Assembly (NCBI GenBank): GCA_025716815.1
Contig: JAIXMN010000025.1
Coordinates: forward strand, 124,001-188,000
Direction: 5' to 3'
DNA length: 64,000 bases
Source of the DNA: Dichotomocladium elegans
Taxonomy: Eukaryota > Mucoromycota > Mucoromycetes > Mucorales > Lichtheimiaceae
In this document: positions 47,006 to 58,169 of the stretch, one piece after another
Position numbering within the stretch: position 1 is the stretch's first letter
How the letters are laid out: the number at the start of each line of letters is the position of its first letter
Notes under the pieces: generated by a model
The model's input: only the letters and a program-made list of their open reading frames with translations
Database searches by the model: none
What the model was told of the DNA's origin: nothing
Translations under genes and position numbers: made by a program

Positions 47006-49465
47006 TTATTTGTAAATGTTATTGATTTCGTCCTTGAATTCATCTTGAATAGCCTTGCGTTTCAACTTCCCGCTGGTGGTCATGAAATGGTCCATCCAGT
47101 TAACATTTCGGCTGACATGAATATCCCGGACGATCTCGGCTCGATTGCAGGCATTCTGCCGCGCAGTCTCTTGCAGCTTTTTAAGGAGCTGGTCCTTGTC
47201 CACATCGGAACTTGCCGGCTCGACAACTGCAACAATATAACTTTTATCGCTGTTGGCGATAATGCAAATGTTTTTGATATCCTTGTTGTCGCGGTACATG
47301 CTTTCAAGTCCCTCGAGTGCGATATATTCGCCATGGGATAGCTTGACCAGGTTCTTTGCGCGGTCTGTGATGGCAAACATGCCATCCTCATTCAGCCGCG
47401 CAACGTCACCTGTTTTGAACCACCCATCGTCGGTGATAGCATCCTTGGTCAGATCTGGCCGCTTGTAGTAGCCACGCATTAATGACGGACCTCGGATCCA
47501 TAACTCGCCCTGGCCGTTTTCGGCCTTGTAATCTGTTTCCGGGACGTCTACAAGTCGGAACTCTGCAGACGGAGATGGAGGCCCAATGACACCAGTGACC
47601 ATACCATTTTTGGGCAATGTGATGGCACCTAGGCCACAGCACTCAGTTAAGCTGCATTGGACAATATCTCCGTTAGTCCTACGGTTCTACATACATCATC
47701 GTACATTCCATGAATATGATACTCACCCATAGCCTTGTAGGAGAAAGCAAATCGAAGTCGCAATGAATTTGTGCGTGTCGAAAGAGATGGGTGCACCCCC
47801 TGAGATAGCATATCGTAAACGGCCGCCCAGTTGGGCTCGGATAGGCGCAAAGACTGTCGCGTCCATACTGCGCGTCACCGCATTCTCTTTCCCGAAAAGT
47901 TGTAACAGACGCCACTTGGTCTCAACAGCAGCTGAATATCCGCGCAATTTTTTAGTATGAGATAGATAGATTATTGCGGAGATGCAATATTCCCAAACCC
48001 ACCATCAAAGGCCTTGCGGACCGTCCAGTGCTGCTTGTCTAGCTCATGAAAAACACCATTTCGGATCTTTTCCCAGACGGCGGGCACACCTGCCATGATA
48101 GTTGGCTTAAGAGCCTTGAGATCCCCTTGGCCTTTTCCTTCGCCATCCTTGCCGCAAACCGAATCAGGCATGAGCGTACGCGCTGTAGCGTAACCGATGG
48201 GTATTCCCTAATTATAACCTTAGCATATGACAAACAAACATATCCATTTCAACTTACCACGGACACCATGATGAACTCTAAGATGAACTCAAGCACGTGA
48301 GCCAGAGGCAAGTAACCAATGTAGCAGTGAGGTCCGTCCTTCAGGATATCGAGAGCAAGCACCTCAGCCCCTGCCATGGCAGCAACAAGGTTTCCATGCG
48401 TAATCTCTATACCCTTTGGATCCCCTGTAGTACCGGATCTGTAGAGAAATCAGCTTATTGATATCTGCTTGTCTTGCTGCTCTATACTTACGTATACATA
48501 ATCATAGCAAGGTCGTCGGTCTTAGGCCCCTTAGGGAGGGCTTGAAAGTCCGACGATTCGATGACCTCATCCCAGTGGGTGATCAAGACTTCCTGCTTGA
48601 GACCGCTTTTGAATGTATGAAACTGGTCCTTGCCTTCAAACTCTTTGCCCGTGTAAATGACAATCTTTGGCTCATAATTCTCTTTGTTAGCCTTTGATTT
48701 TGCCTTGCTAAGCGTGCCCATCAGTGTAATCTCAGTAAAGATGGCCTTGGGTTCAATCTCGTTAATAATATGGGCAACTGCCTCGGGCGACATACTGTCG
48801 TAGGCGGTACTTATGACGACACCTATGGCAGCGCATGCTAAAAAGAAAGGAGAAGATGAGCGCATAGGGAAGATTTGTGTGACCTACTTATTTTTACCTA
48901 GTGCCATTTCGAACCATTCGAAGCTGAATGCGTTATATGAAAAAAAAAAGTAGCGGGAACCGGTGAAAAACACGATGCTGAATTGAGGTTTCACACCTAC
49001 CGTGTCTTTGCATAAATGAGCATTTTATCACCAGACTCGAAGCCTTGTTGATGTAACCATGAAGCTAGTCTCTCTATGTCCTGCTTCGACTCGGCATAGT
49101 TCTTCCAGCTGTAGTCACTGAGCTCGTACATGTCCCATTTTTTAGTCCGGCCTTCCTGGTCGTGCTTTTCCTTAGGATGGATCTACGAAAATACAAGGCA
49201 TGAATTGTCATCAGCTGCTTTCCTTTTTCCACATCAAGAAGCGTACATTGATCAATTTGCGATGGCCAAACACAGGCTTGTTGGGATTCATATCGGCTAC
49301 ACGTGCCCAGACGTTGTAAATGGTGGGTTCATCTTGTCCCAGCTCCGGGAATATGGGTTTCCTCACGAGCTCTTTGCCGTCACGATTACGATAAACAAAA
49401 TTGTCGGTCACTTGGATGGTAGGGTTTGGAGTGTTGGGAAGGAAGAGGCCGCTTAAGAAGGACAT
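47006..49465 (-). CDS. Long-chain fatty-acid-CoA ligase
   Basis: Activates fatty acids through an acyl-AMP intermediate to acyl-CoA. Motifs: start ATG at 49465 ([15 protein letters not shown]), [20 protein letters not shown], the P-loop region AMIMYT-SGTTG (split by an intron), [34 protein letters not shown] (rejoined across the intron 47724-47655), [19 protein letters not shown] and [18 protein letters not shown]. It ends NNIYK. At least nine exons. No signal or peroxisomal SKL-type end is visible; the C-terminus is -IYK. The length, about 690 aa, fits yeast Faa-type enzymes. Divergent from the multicopper oxidase, about 560 bp apart. Confidence 0.92.
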
Positions 49466-50025
49466 GGTTGGCTTGCGTTAAAGAAAAAGACAAGAGAAAC
49501 AAATCCAAATGACATTTTTGGGACTTTTTTTTAAAAAAAAGATTTGCTATCCTGTCTGAAACAAGTAACAATTGACATCATTTTATTTCACTAGCGCTGT
49601 TCCTAGCACCTCTAGATACCTTTGTGATCAGTGTTCCTTTTAGGCGGGAGGGAGACGGTGTAGAAGTTTAAATAGTCATAGGAGGATGATCGACTATCCT
49701 TTTCCTACAGCAATATCGTCCTCTGTAGGGGGAAACGAATGGTTCCCGGGTTTACTGTGAGCTTCTGAGCATGCAATCGCTACACTGATAAAGTCATAGG
49801 AAAGAGAGAGTCCACCCCATTAAGATGACATATCTGTTAACACGGCCGACTACTGCATCAGCTAATAGTGCTGCTTGCGCAGCGAAGGACAAACTGGGTG
49901 GCAGTCTCGCTGCCTTTGTCGACTTTTCAATTCGACCTCTGGGTGTATATTTTAGACACTTACCACGGCAGTTGTGCTCGATTCTTTCACTCTCTCTTTA
50001 TTTCTTGTCTACATAATTTCCGCCT

Positions 50026-51793
50026 ATGCGGGTTTTTCTTTTTGGGGCAATAGTTTTCATATGGTCCATAATGCTGCACATCGCAACGGTCGATGCGTTA
50101 AAGCAGTTTGACCTGAACATCACCTTGGGTCAGATCTCCCCAGACTGCTCCGATTATATGGGTGAGGCGGTTCTTGTCAACGAGCAGCTCCCAGGACCAG
50201 CTATTATCGTCAATCAAGGGGATCGCGTGAGAGTTACAGTGCGCAACTTCTTACCGCCCTCCGAAGGCTCAAACATCACCGGAGCGGGCCTAAACGACGT
50301 GGCCGTTCATTTCCACGGCATCCGACAGTATGGTTCCTCATATGCGGACGGTGTTCCCCTTCTTACGCAGATGCCCATTCCTCCAGGTGGTGAATTCATA
50401 CACGAATTCCGTGTTATCAATCAGGCAGGCACCTTTTTTTACCATGCACATATTGGACTTCAGGAGCAAACAGTGTTTGGACCGTTCATCGTGCAAGAAA
50501 ACGAGAGCGACGCGTCGGAGAAATATGATGACGAGCATATCATCAGCTTAAGCGAGTGGTGGCATGTCAGTCGCACATCCCTGGAAGAATATATGCTTGG
50601 TCCGCAATTCAAGATTATACCTGAGGCACAAAGCGTCCTTATCAATGGTCGAACGCTGTACAACATAAACATGCCTTCTTCTTCTTCGAAATGTGCTGGC
50701 TATTCGGTAATTCCTGTCGAGCACGGGAAAACATATCGGTTGCGCGTCATCGGTGCCACCATCTTTCGGACACTAGGCTTCGGCATTGCTAGTCATAACC
50801 TGACGATCATCGAGGTCGACGGCGAGCCTGTCAGACCTTATTCGGTTGAATATCTGGAGGTAGCGCCAGGCCAGCGTTTCTCTGTCCTGCTGCATGCTTC
50901 CCAGATTTCTGGCGACTATACTATAGGCACCAACCGGCGTTGGGCTGAAGGCGTCAGTCGTGGCTCAAATGGGATGGCCCTCCTCAGCTATGACGCTGCA
51001 CATGGCACCGACAACACGTACAGACTGCCTCCTAACCAACCTAATTTTCCTGTGGATGAGGTTCCCCAGTGGATATGGCCAAATCTCCAGCCAAAGTTTG
51101 GAGTCGATCCGATCGTGCATAAAACATCGTCGCGCACCATCAAGCTCCGTGCAACTGACCAGAAAATGGAAGACGGGACACGACAATGGTACATCAACGG
51201 CATCGCTTTTGCGGAGCCCAAACGACCTATCTTAACAGACCTTGCCCAGGGACGACGGCGGCATCCGACCGTGGGCGGCACCGAGGCCGGCGCAGTGGAT
51301 GGGTACGACCCCTACTTGGGCACATACCCGATCGAGTATTACGAGATTGTGGATTTTGTTCTGCAATCGACCCACGTTCCCGGGGAGCCGTGCAGGACGC
51401 ACCCCTGGCACACGCATGGGCATTCGCATTGGGAAATTGCAAACGGACCGGGGGAGTATAACGAAGCCAGAGACGGACTGGTGAGAAACATACCTCATCC
51501 TATCCAGAAAGATATCACCCTGATCTACCCTCAGATCGATCCTGACGAGGAGATTCGGAGCAACAATACACTCGCGACAGACCAAGTCGGTTGTGGATGG
51601 GCCAAAATTCGCATACTTGCTGTAAGTCTCCTCTAATCTTTTGATAAAGAGAGGAGCTAAGTGATGATTCTAGGACAATCCGGGAATATGGGCAATGCAC
51701 TGCCATAATTCACCGCACATGATCCAGGGTATGATGATTATCCTCGAAGAAGCGCCAGAGTTGATTTCATTCCCGCAGAACTTTCAGTTCTAA
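50026..51793 (+). CDS. Secreted multicopper oxidase (laccase/ascorbate-oxidase type)
   Basis: A 571-aa enzyme with a hydrophobic signal peptide (VFLFGAIVFIWSIMLHIATV). Three cupredoxin domains carry the four copper motifs: HFHGIRQ, FFYHAHIGLQ, HPWHTHGHSHWEIANG and MHCHNSPHMIQGMMI. Type 1, 2 and 3 ligands are all present, with Met as the axial type-1 position. One intron (51622-51673) separates the last motif. No C-terminal transmembrane helix, so unlike the Fet3 ferroxidase it should be released or wall-bound. Substrate (phenols, ascorbate, Fe2+ or Mn2+) cannot be told from the sequence. Several N-glycosylation sites. Confidence 0.92.
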
Positions 51794-52985
51794 AAGCACT
51801 TGTATTTCCTCACTGTCATCATCCCGTGTAGCGTCTTAAAATCCCACCATTCCTATAGATCTCCTCCAAAAAAGTAACTCTTCATTTTTTCATAAAAAAA
51901 GTTCACATTTCATAATAATATCCGATCATTGCAATATGGAAATGTTAAACCTGCAATCATCCAAATCTGAACTAAAGTCTGACTGCCCCTGAATAAAATC
52001 GGTCGACACAATGTATCCTTTGTGACGATATTTCTCCTCTCTCATCGATCGGAAATTGAGAACAGAAAAATTGCCCTGTTGCTCTGGAATGCACAGTGCA
52101 ACGATAGGCTGGGTTACTTTCAGCCGGCAACGTCTGTGCAACCAGGCTGTCAACACAGTACCTGAAAAAGAAACACGCAAAAAACATAGCCGTCTTCTTG
52201 CCAAAGGGCTCGCAAGCCGGTTTTATAATTCCTGTGCCAACGCAAGGCAAAAAAGAAGTGGGCGCGTGGTGCCTGAAAGGAGTGTGTAGTATTCTCACTT
52301 TTTTGGGGGAAAGCGACAGAATAGGTATTGTTTACCGTCTCCATGGTCTCCCAAGCACAAAATTTGGCAGGTCAACGATGAACTTTAATTCATACCGACA
52401 TGTGGAAAATACATGCACTGAATTTGCTACTAGCCCGAATAATATACGAAAAGTACGTAGCCAAAAAAAAGGAACCGGAACATCATATAGAGAAAAACGT
52501 TGTTTTCTAAAGGGGTTATCCTAGCGGAGTTGGTACCTTTATGGACTGGGATCCGGGGCGCGCGGCGCCTTCCGAAAGTGTCATTCGCGAAAACAAACCT
52601 TTACTTTTCCGAGTAAAAAAAGAGAAAATGGAAAGAAAAACAATCCGTCGGAGGGTAAGGACAGGCAGCAAATCTGGGGACAAAGGGAGAGGAAAGTCAG
52701 CTTATAACGGAAAAGCAGGGCGTCTCTCCTGCTTCGACACTAACTTGGCCGAAAGAGACACGCAGAGAGAAAACCGCTCATGAAACGGACGTAGTACATT
52801 TCATGAAGGTAGTACACACCGCAGAAGAATCAGTAACGGAAATGCAACACACCTGTCAACTTGCGTCCTCCCTTTTTCTTCGCTTCCTTTTCTGTTGTTT
52901 TCCACTCGCCTTCTTCCTCCTCTTCCTCCTCCACCTCCGTCCATTACCATTCGTCTCTTTGCTTTAGCCAAATAATAAAAGAAGA
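51794..52985. other. Intergenic region, oxidase 3' flank to Rho promoter
   Basis: Frames on both strands are short and motif-free. A sequence near 52519 (TAGCGGAGTTGGTA) resembles a tRNA A box, but no matching B box or cloverleaf follows. A CT-rich block (52865-52960) precedes the Rho start. Confidence 0.5.
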
Positions 52986-53793
52986 ATGACCCGGCTCAAT
53001 CGAAAAAAGATAGTCCTTATAGGAGACGGCGCATGCGGCAAAACAAGTCTGTTAATTGTATATCAGAAAGGCAAATTTCCAGAGGTACGTTCCATGTCAA
53101 CATAAACCCAAAACAACAAACGGAGATATCTTTTGTTCTCTTCCTTCATCCGGTTGGTTCTAATTCGAGTGCATGTCAATATCAGAACTATTTACCAACC
53201 GTTTTTGAGAATTATATCACACGACTCGAGCTGGGTAACAGCAAATCAGTCGAATTGGCACTCTGGGATACAGCCGGTCAGGAGGATTACGACAGGCTGC
53301 GGCCTCTGTCATACTACGAAACGGACGTGGTGCTCATTTGTTTTGCTGTTGACAATTCAATATCTTTTCAAAACGTGAGAGATAAAGTCAGTATCTGGAG
53401 TAAACAAGGAAAAGGGTGTTATTTACACATCGTTGCATATCTTTTGGATGCTGCAGTGGCTACCAGAAGTAAAGCATTATTGTAGTAGGGATGTATCACG
53501 AGTCCTTGTTGGGCTCAAGATTGACTTGAGAAGCACGACACCGAACGCGATAAGCAGTGCACAGGTAAAAGGATTTGAATTATGACTTTGTGCGGGCTGA
53601 AGCGCTTGATGCTGACCGGCATGAGGGAACCTAGGGCGCAGAGCTTGCAAAAGAGATCAAGGCAAAATACTGCGAGTGCAGCGCAAAAGAAAACCGGCAT
53701 GTAGCCGACGTGATTCGAACAGCCGCACTAGTGGCTACGAAGCCTCGTATCCCGTTTATAAAAAAGAGGAGAGGAGCATGCCTTATCCTGTGA
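52986..53793 (+). CDS. Rho-family small GTPase, divergent
   Basis: A 188-aa membrane-anchored switch for actin and polarity signalling. Exons 52986-53084, 53186-53386, 53457-53564 and 53635-53793 agree in phase. G1 is GDGACGKTS, switch I is YLPTVFENY, and switch II is [17 protein letters not shown], all Rho-typical. G5 is CSAKEN. The C-terminus is polybasic with the CaaX box CLIL, predicting geranylgeranylation. Two oddities: the G4 base-specificity motif reads LKID where Rho proteins have NKxD, TKxD or CKxD, and the Rho insert helix between G4 and G5 is shortened ([18 protein letters not shown]). It is therefore unlikely to be plain Rho1 or Cdc42; it may be an atypical Rho or a copy under relaxed selection. 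Confidence 0.88.
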
Positions 53794-55321
53794 TACCCAA
53801 GATTGTACAATACAGAGAACCACGTAACCTCATCTACCTACTCATCTCAGCTTTACATACAACCGCCCATCTCGGCCTTTAGATATCCATCCCCATATCC
53901 ATTTCCATATCCATTGTCATTGTATCATTTGATTTTTGGGACACAGTAGAATCTCGTCAAAAGCAAGAAGAACAATAACCCCTCGCGCAGTGATCATCCT
54001 CTCTTTTGCCATGTTTTCATTTGGATCTTTCACCGGAGTTGTAACCGGAGAAGCACTATTGTGTCATGTACAACGCGATGTCTTTTGTCCGCGAAGGGTC
54101 CTGTTGTGACACGTCTGAGAGAGCTCGCAAGGCGTTCTGCATTCACTTGCATGCCATCCCACGCCTTCGTGGGCTCGAAAACAATGATCATCGACTTAAC
54201 GTGTAACCAAATCAAGCGTAAGTGATCGGGTCCCGAGAATCTGGTCGTACATCCTGGCATATTACATCACCCGACGGGATCCCCTTGCCGCATGTAACCT
54301 ATGTCGGTCCGGGCTTGTCTTTGTAACTTCCGGGAAATGTGCGACTTCATGCGTTTTGCAGCAAATTGATGGCCTCCCCCTCCCCACCCCCAATTAGTGG
54401 GAGGTATGTATGTATGTCTGTATGTATGTCTGTATGTATGTGTGTGTTGTGCGGAGCTGCATTGAGAGCTGTCTTCTTATCAAGGAAAATGCAACAGCTC
54501 TTTTTTTTTGTGCTTGCCTGTAGTACATTCTGTCTGGTAAAGGATTTATCCATTCCTTTTTGCTGATGTCGCAATCCATATGATCCTCAGGCGTTAGGAC
54601 TCACGCCATATCGACCGCATACGTACACCATGAACTTACTGCAAAGAACTTCTCTTATTTGCTTGTGCTTTCCGGTCTTTACACAAGACAGTGTTCGCAA
54701 CACAAAGTTTTTCTCAGTCAGCCGCGCGATGCGAATCATGTGTTTATGTGCTACAGAAGCCAGACTTCTGCAGAAAGCGCATGCTTTCAGCTTTGTTTTT
54801 CTTGTTTAGTTCTTCAGGGCAACGAGAGAACCCTTCGGAAAGAAGCGTTGGTCAACTTCTCATATCTCCGGCGATTTCATTTTCTCAGGCCATACAGAGC
54901 TTCCAATTAAGGAACAAGAAAATCAGCTCATTTGCATATAATTTCACAGCTGACCAGATATCAACTCCACAATAAGTGAAGAGGAGAGATAGATAAATAA
55001 CAAGTCCAAGAAAGAGTGGATCATCTTCGATTACTTGGACCGAGAATGATATTATGAAAGTTAGGGAGGAAGAGCTGAAAACGAGCGTCATTCTACTTAT
55101 TTTTCTCTCTCTCTCTCGTTCTCTCCTCGCTCTGCATATCAAAGCAAGGCGTGTGTAAAGCAGCAAAATAGGTCCGAGGGGTATATTGTTGTCCAATAGC
55201 ACGCGCTGCACTGAACCGGAATTACTTATTTCATTTACTCACACATGCCTTGCTCTTTCTTTCTTCTCCTCTTCCTTCTCAACCTCTCTCTCTCTTTCTC
55301 TCTCGCTCCTTTTACAACCTT
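53794..55321. other. Intergenic region, Rho to CBS-PB1 gene
   Basis: No gene seen. It contains repeated ATATCCAT words (53882-53920), a TATG/TCTG microsatellite at 54405-54447, and CT-rich blocks just before 55322 that are probably the leader of the next gene. Confidence 0.5.
54405..54447. repeat. TATG/TCTG tetranucleotide microsatellite
   Basis: Alternating TATG and TCTG units ending in a short TG run; intergenic. Confidence 0.9.
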
Positions 55322-57976
55322 ATGTCAGTGACTACTTCCCAAACTACCAGACGTAGCGGTGGTCTGCGACCCGCAAGCTCACTGAGCACGACCCTGGAAT
55401 CGACCACGTCCACAACCGATAATCGCTCCAGCAGACAGCGCCAATCCAAAAAGGATGAGGTCCATCGCTCAGACACGTTATTTTGTATGCGACATTGCGC
55501 TAACAAATTCTGCAGGCTATCCGTAAGAAACTTGAGCAAGAACTTTCTAAGAAACGCGGGGGTTCCACTCGCATTCGCCATACAAGAAAGATTGCAGGTA
55601 CCGTGTCTGCATTGCGTCCTGCTCAGGCTCTGACGATCCGGGAAAACATTCTGGTCATCGAGGCGGCCCAGCTGATGGCTGCCAAAAGAAGCGATTGCGC
55701 ACTTGTTATCGATGAGGAGGACCATCTAAGTGGTATCTTTACAGTAAGTCACATGCATATATAATATATCTTGATGTCGCACACAGACACGCATATCACA
55801 TATCATTTCATCTGTCACTCACTCATCGAAGGCTAAAGATCTAGCCTACCGAGTGGTCGCTGCACACATGGATCTTCGGTGAGTACACCACACGTGTTTT
55901 AATAAGGAACAACAAAATCCTGTTAAGAGATTGCATACTCAACGTGCGTGCGGCTGCGGCCGACCCCCGGGGGGGGGCGTTGTTCTATTTTCAGAGCCAC
56001 CACAGTATCGGATATTATGACTCGGAACCCAATGTGTGTTACTGCCGATACGTCTGCACAAGATGCATTGAATCTTATGGTCTCACGCGGATTCCGTCAT
56101 CTGGTATGCAAATAGATCGTCATCCATCCATTCCTACCGTCTTATTCACAAGGAAATCGCTCTTAACAGCCCATCTGCAATGACGAAGGTGATATTTTTG
56201 GCCTTTTGGATATCACCAAGTGTTTGTATGAAACCCTGAACAAAATGGAGCGTGCTTACGGATCATCTCGAAAATTGTACGATGCGCTGGAAGGTGTCGA
56301 AAAGGAATGGGCGAATAGCCCTGTTCAGTTCGTTCAGTACATGGAAGCTCTTCGTGATAAAATGTCATGTCCTGATTTGACAACAGTTCTTGATGAACAT
56401 TCGAGTCCAGTCCAGGTATCTGTCAAAGCCAATGTTCGCGATGTTGCCACCCTTATGAGAGAACATCGTACAACCGCCGTCCTTGTAATGGATCATGGAG
56501 GCCTGGCTGGTATCTTTACGGTAAGATCGGATTAAAATTGCAAAGAAACACGAAGATTGGTTGCTTAAGAGTTCGGCCTTATCTCTCAGTCCAAAGACAT
56601 CGTGCTTCGCGTTATTGCCGCCGGACTTGCACCCGAGAACTGCTCCGTCGTACGGGTCATGACTCCGCACCCCGACACTGCTTCCCCCAGTACAAGTCTT
56701 CTGGACGCCTTGAAGAAGATGCATGGTATAGATTGAATATGATAAGACGGAATGACCGCATGATCTGACGAACCATACCAGATGGCCATTATCTTAACCT
56801 CCCTGTCGTTGATAGCGATAAGCGCATCGTTGGCCTTGTGGATGTGCTAAGATTAACTTATGCTACACTGGACCAGGTAGGTCTCTCGAGTCTTGCGCTC
56901 GAAACCATCCGCTTATTGTCTCGGTACAGATCAATAGCATCGAGGGCAACGGTGAAGAAGGAAACAAGTTCTGGAGCAATATGCTTGTTGGTGATCACAC
57001 AGAAACGGAATCTATGATCTCCGACTCACTGTCTCAAGCTGCAAATTCGCACATCTTTCCTTCGCCATCGAGCCCCCATCCTGACCGGACTCTGACTCCT
57101 CACAGCCATACGCCGAGCAATTCGGCTTATTCAGGAGTAGGCTATTCAGAAATTACCCCCGGCGACAGTGCATCGATGGCAAACGGGGACGATATGCAGT
57201 CGACCCTATCCTCTCATGGCAACGGCACATTTGCTTTCAAATTTAATTACGGCAACAAAACCCACCGTTTCAGATGTGTCTTCAACAACTATGCAGAACT
57301 TCGTGAGGCTGTCAGGCAAAAAATCATGGCTGATCATCTCTCTCTCTCGCAATCATTTGTCAAAGTCGGGAAAGACGTCAACAACGACCAGGATGATGAC
57401 TGGCTTAATATCGCTTATTTGGATGATGAGGATGATCAAGTGCTCCTTACCTGCGATGCTGACCTCCAAGATGCCGTTCTCTTGGCACGTAAGCTAGGAC
57501 AAGACCGTGTTCGTCTGTTTGTTCAAGATACCATGGCCTCTGACGAGACACCAGCCTCATATGCTCAACCGGAGATTGAGCCGCCCATTGTCAAAATTGC
57601 AGCTCCTGCTCCAGAAGAGCATGAAGTACGACAATCTCGCAATGCACATCGAGAGGAACACACCGTAGATGATGATGCTGGTTCTCGGATACACAAATCT
57701 AGACACCGTAGCCGCCGACTTGACGATGAAAGCGAGGTTAGTTCTTCGGATAGTAGCCTTAGTGAGACCGAAGACAGTGGGGAAGAAATGAGGTACAGCA
57801 GACGACATCGGCGCAGTCATGGAAAAAAGAGCAAGCGGGACATTGCTGGCGATATGGGCCTGCCTATCCCTCAAGAAATGCTATTGCCTGCAGCCATCAC
57901 TTTTCTAGGGGTTGTGATTCTCGGTATTTTTACGATAACTAGATTTTCAGGTGGCTCATCAGGTCGGCGTGCTTGA
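55322..57976 (+). CDS. CBS-domain and PB1-domain protein with C-terminal membrane anchor
   Basis: About 760 aa in multiple exons. The Ser/Thr-rich N-terminus is followed by four CBS motifs in two pairs: LRPAQALTIRENILVIEAAQ ... DHLSGIFTAKDLAYRV; SDIMTRNPMCVTADTSAQDA ... FGLLDITKCLYETL; SSPVQVSVKANVRDVATLMR ... GIFTSKDIVLRVIAAGL; and VRVMTPHPDTASPSTSLLDA ... IVGLVDVLRLTY. A PB1 domain follows (FAFKFNYGNKTHRFRC, with the acidic OPCA-like stretch YLDDEDDQVLLTCDADLQDA). Then an Arg/Ser-rich linker and one hydrophobic helix, AAITFLGVVILGIFTITRF, close to the end. CBS pairs usually bind adenosine nucleotides, and PB1 mediates pairing with other PB1 proteins; the partner is unknown. The tail helix suggests membrane anchoring by the C-terminus. 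The same architecture is known in other fungi. Confidence 0.88.
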
Positions 57977-58169
57977 ACCATTACATAGATCCCATAACGT
58001 TAATGTATACCTCATAAATATCCCAATGTTTCAGTATTAACATTTGATTTTTCTAAACCGATCCAATAAATATTACAACCTATACACACACATAGCACAA
58101 TGTTTCATGCTATTAGCTTGGGAATGTAAAATGAATGGTATTTTGAGAAACACACTCGACACTATTTCT

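Noticed and set aside
52515..52560. tRNA A-box-like sequence
   Set aside because: No B box (GGTTCGANTCC type) or acceptor pairing follows within tRNA distance.
53690..53740. TTCGAAC sequence resembling a tRNA T-loop
   Set aside because: It lies inside the last Rho exon and no cloverleaf can be drawn.
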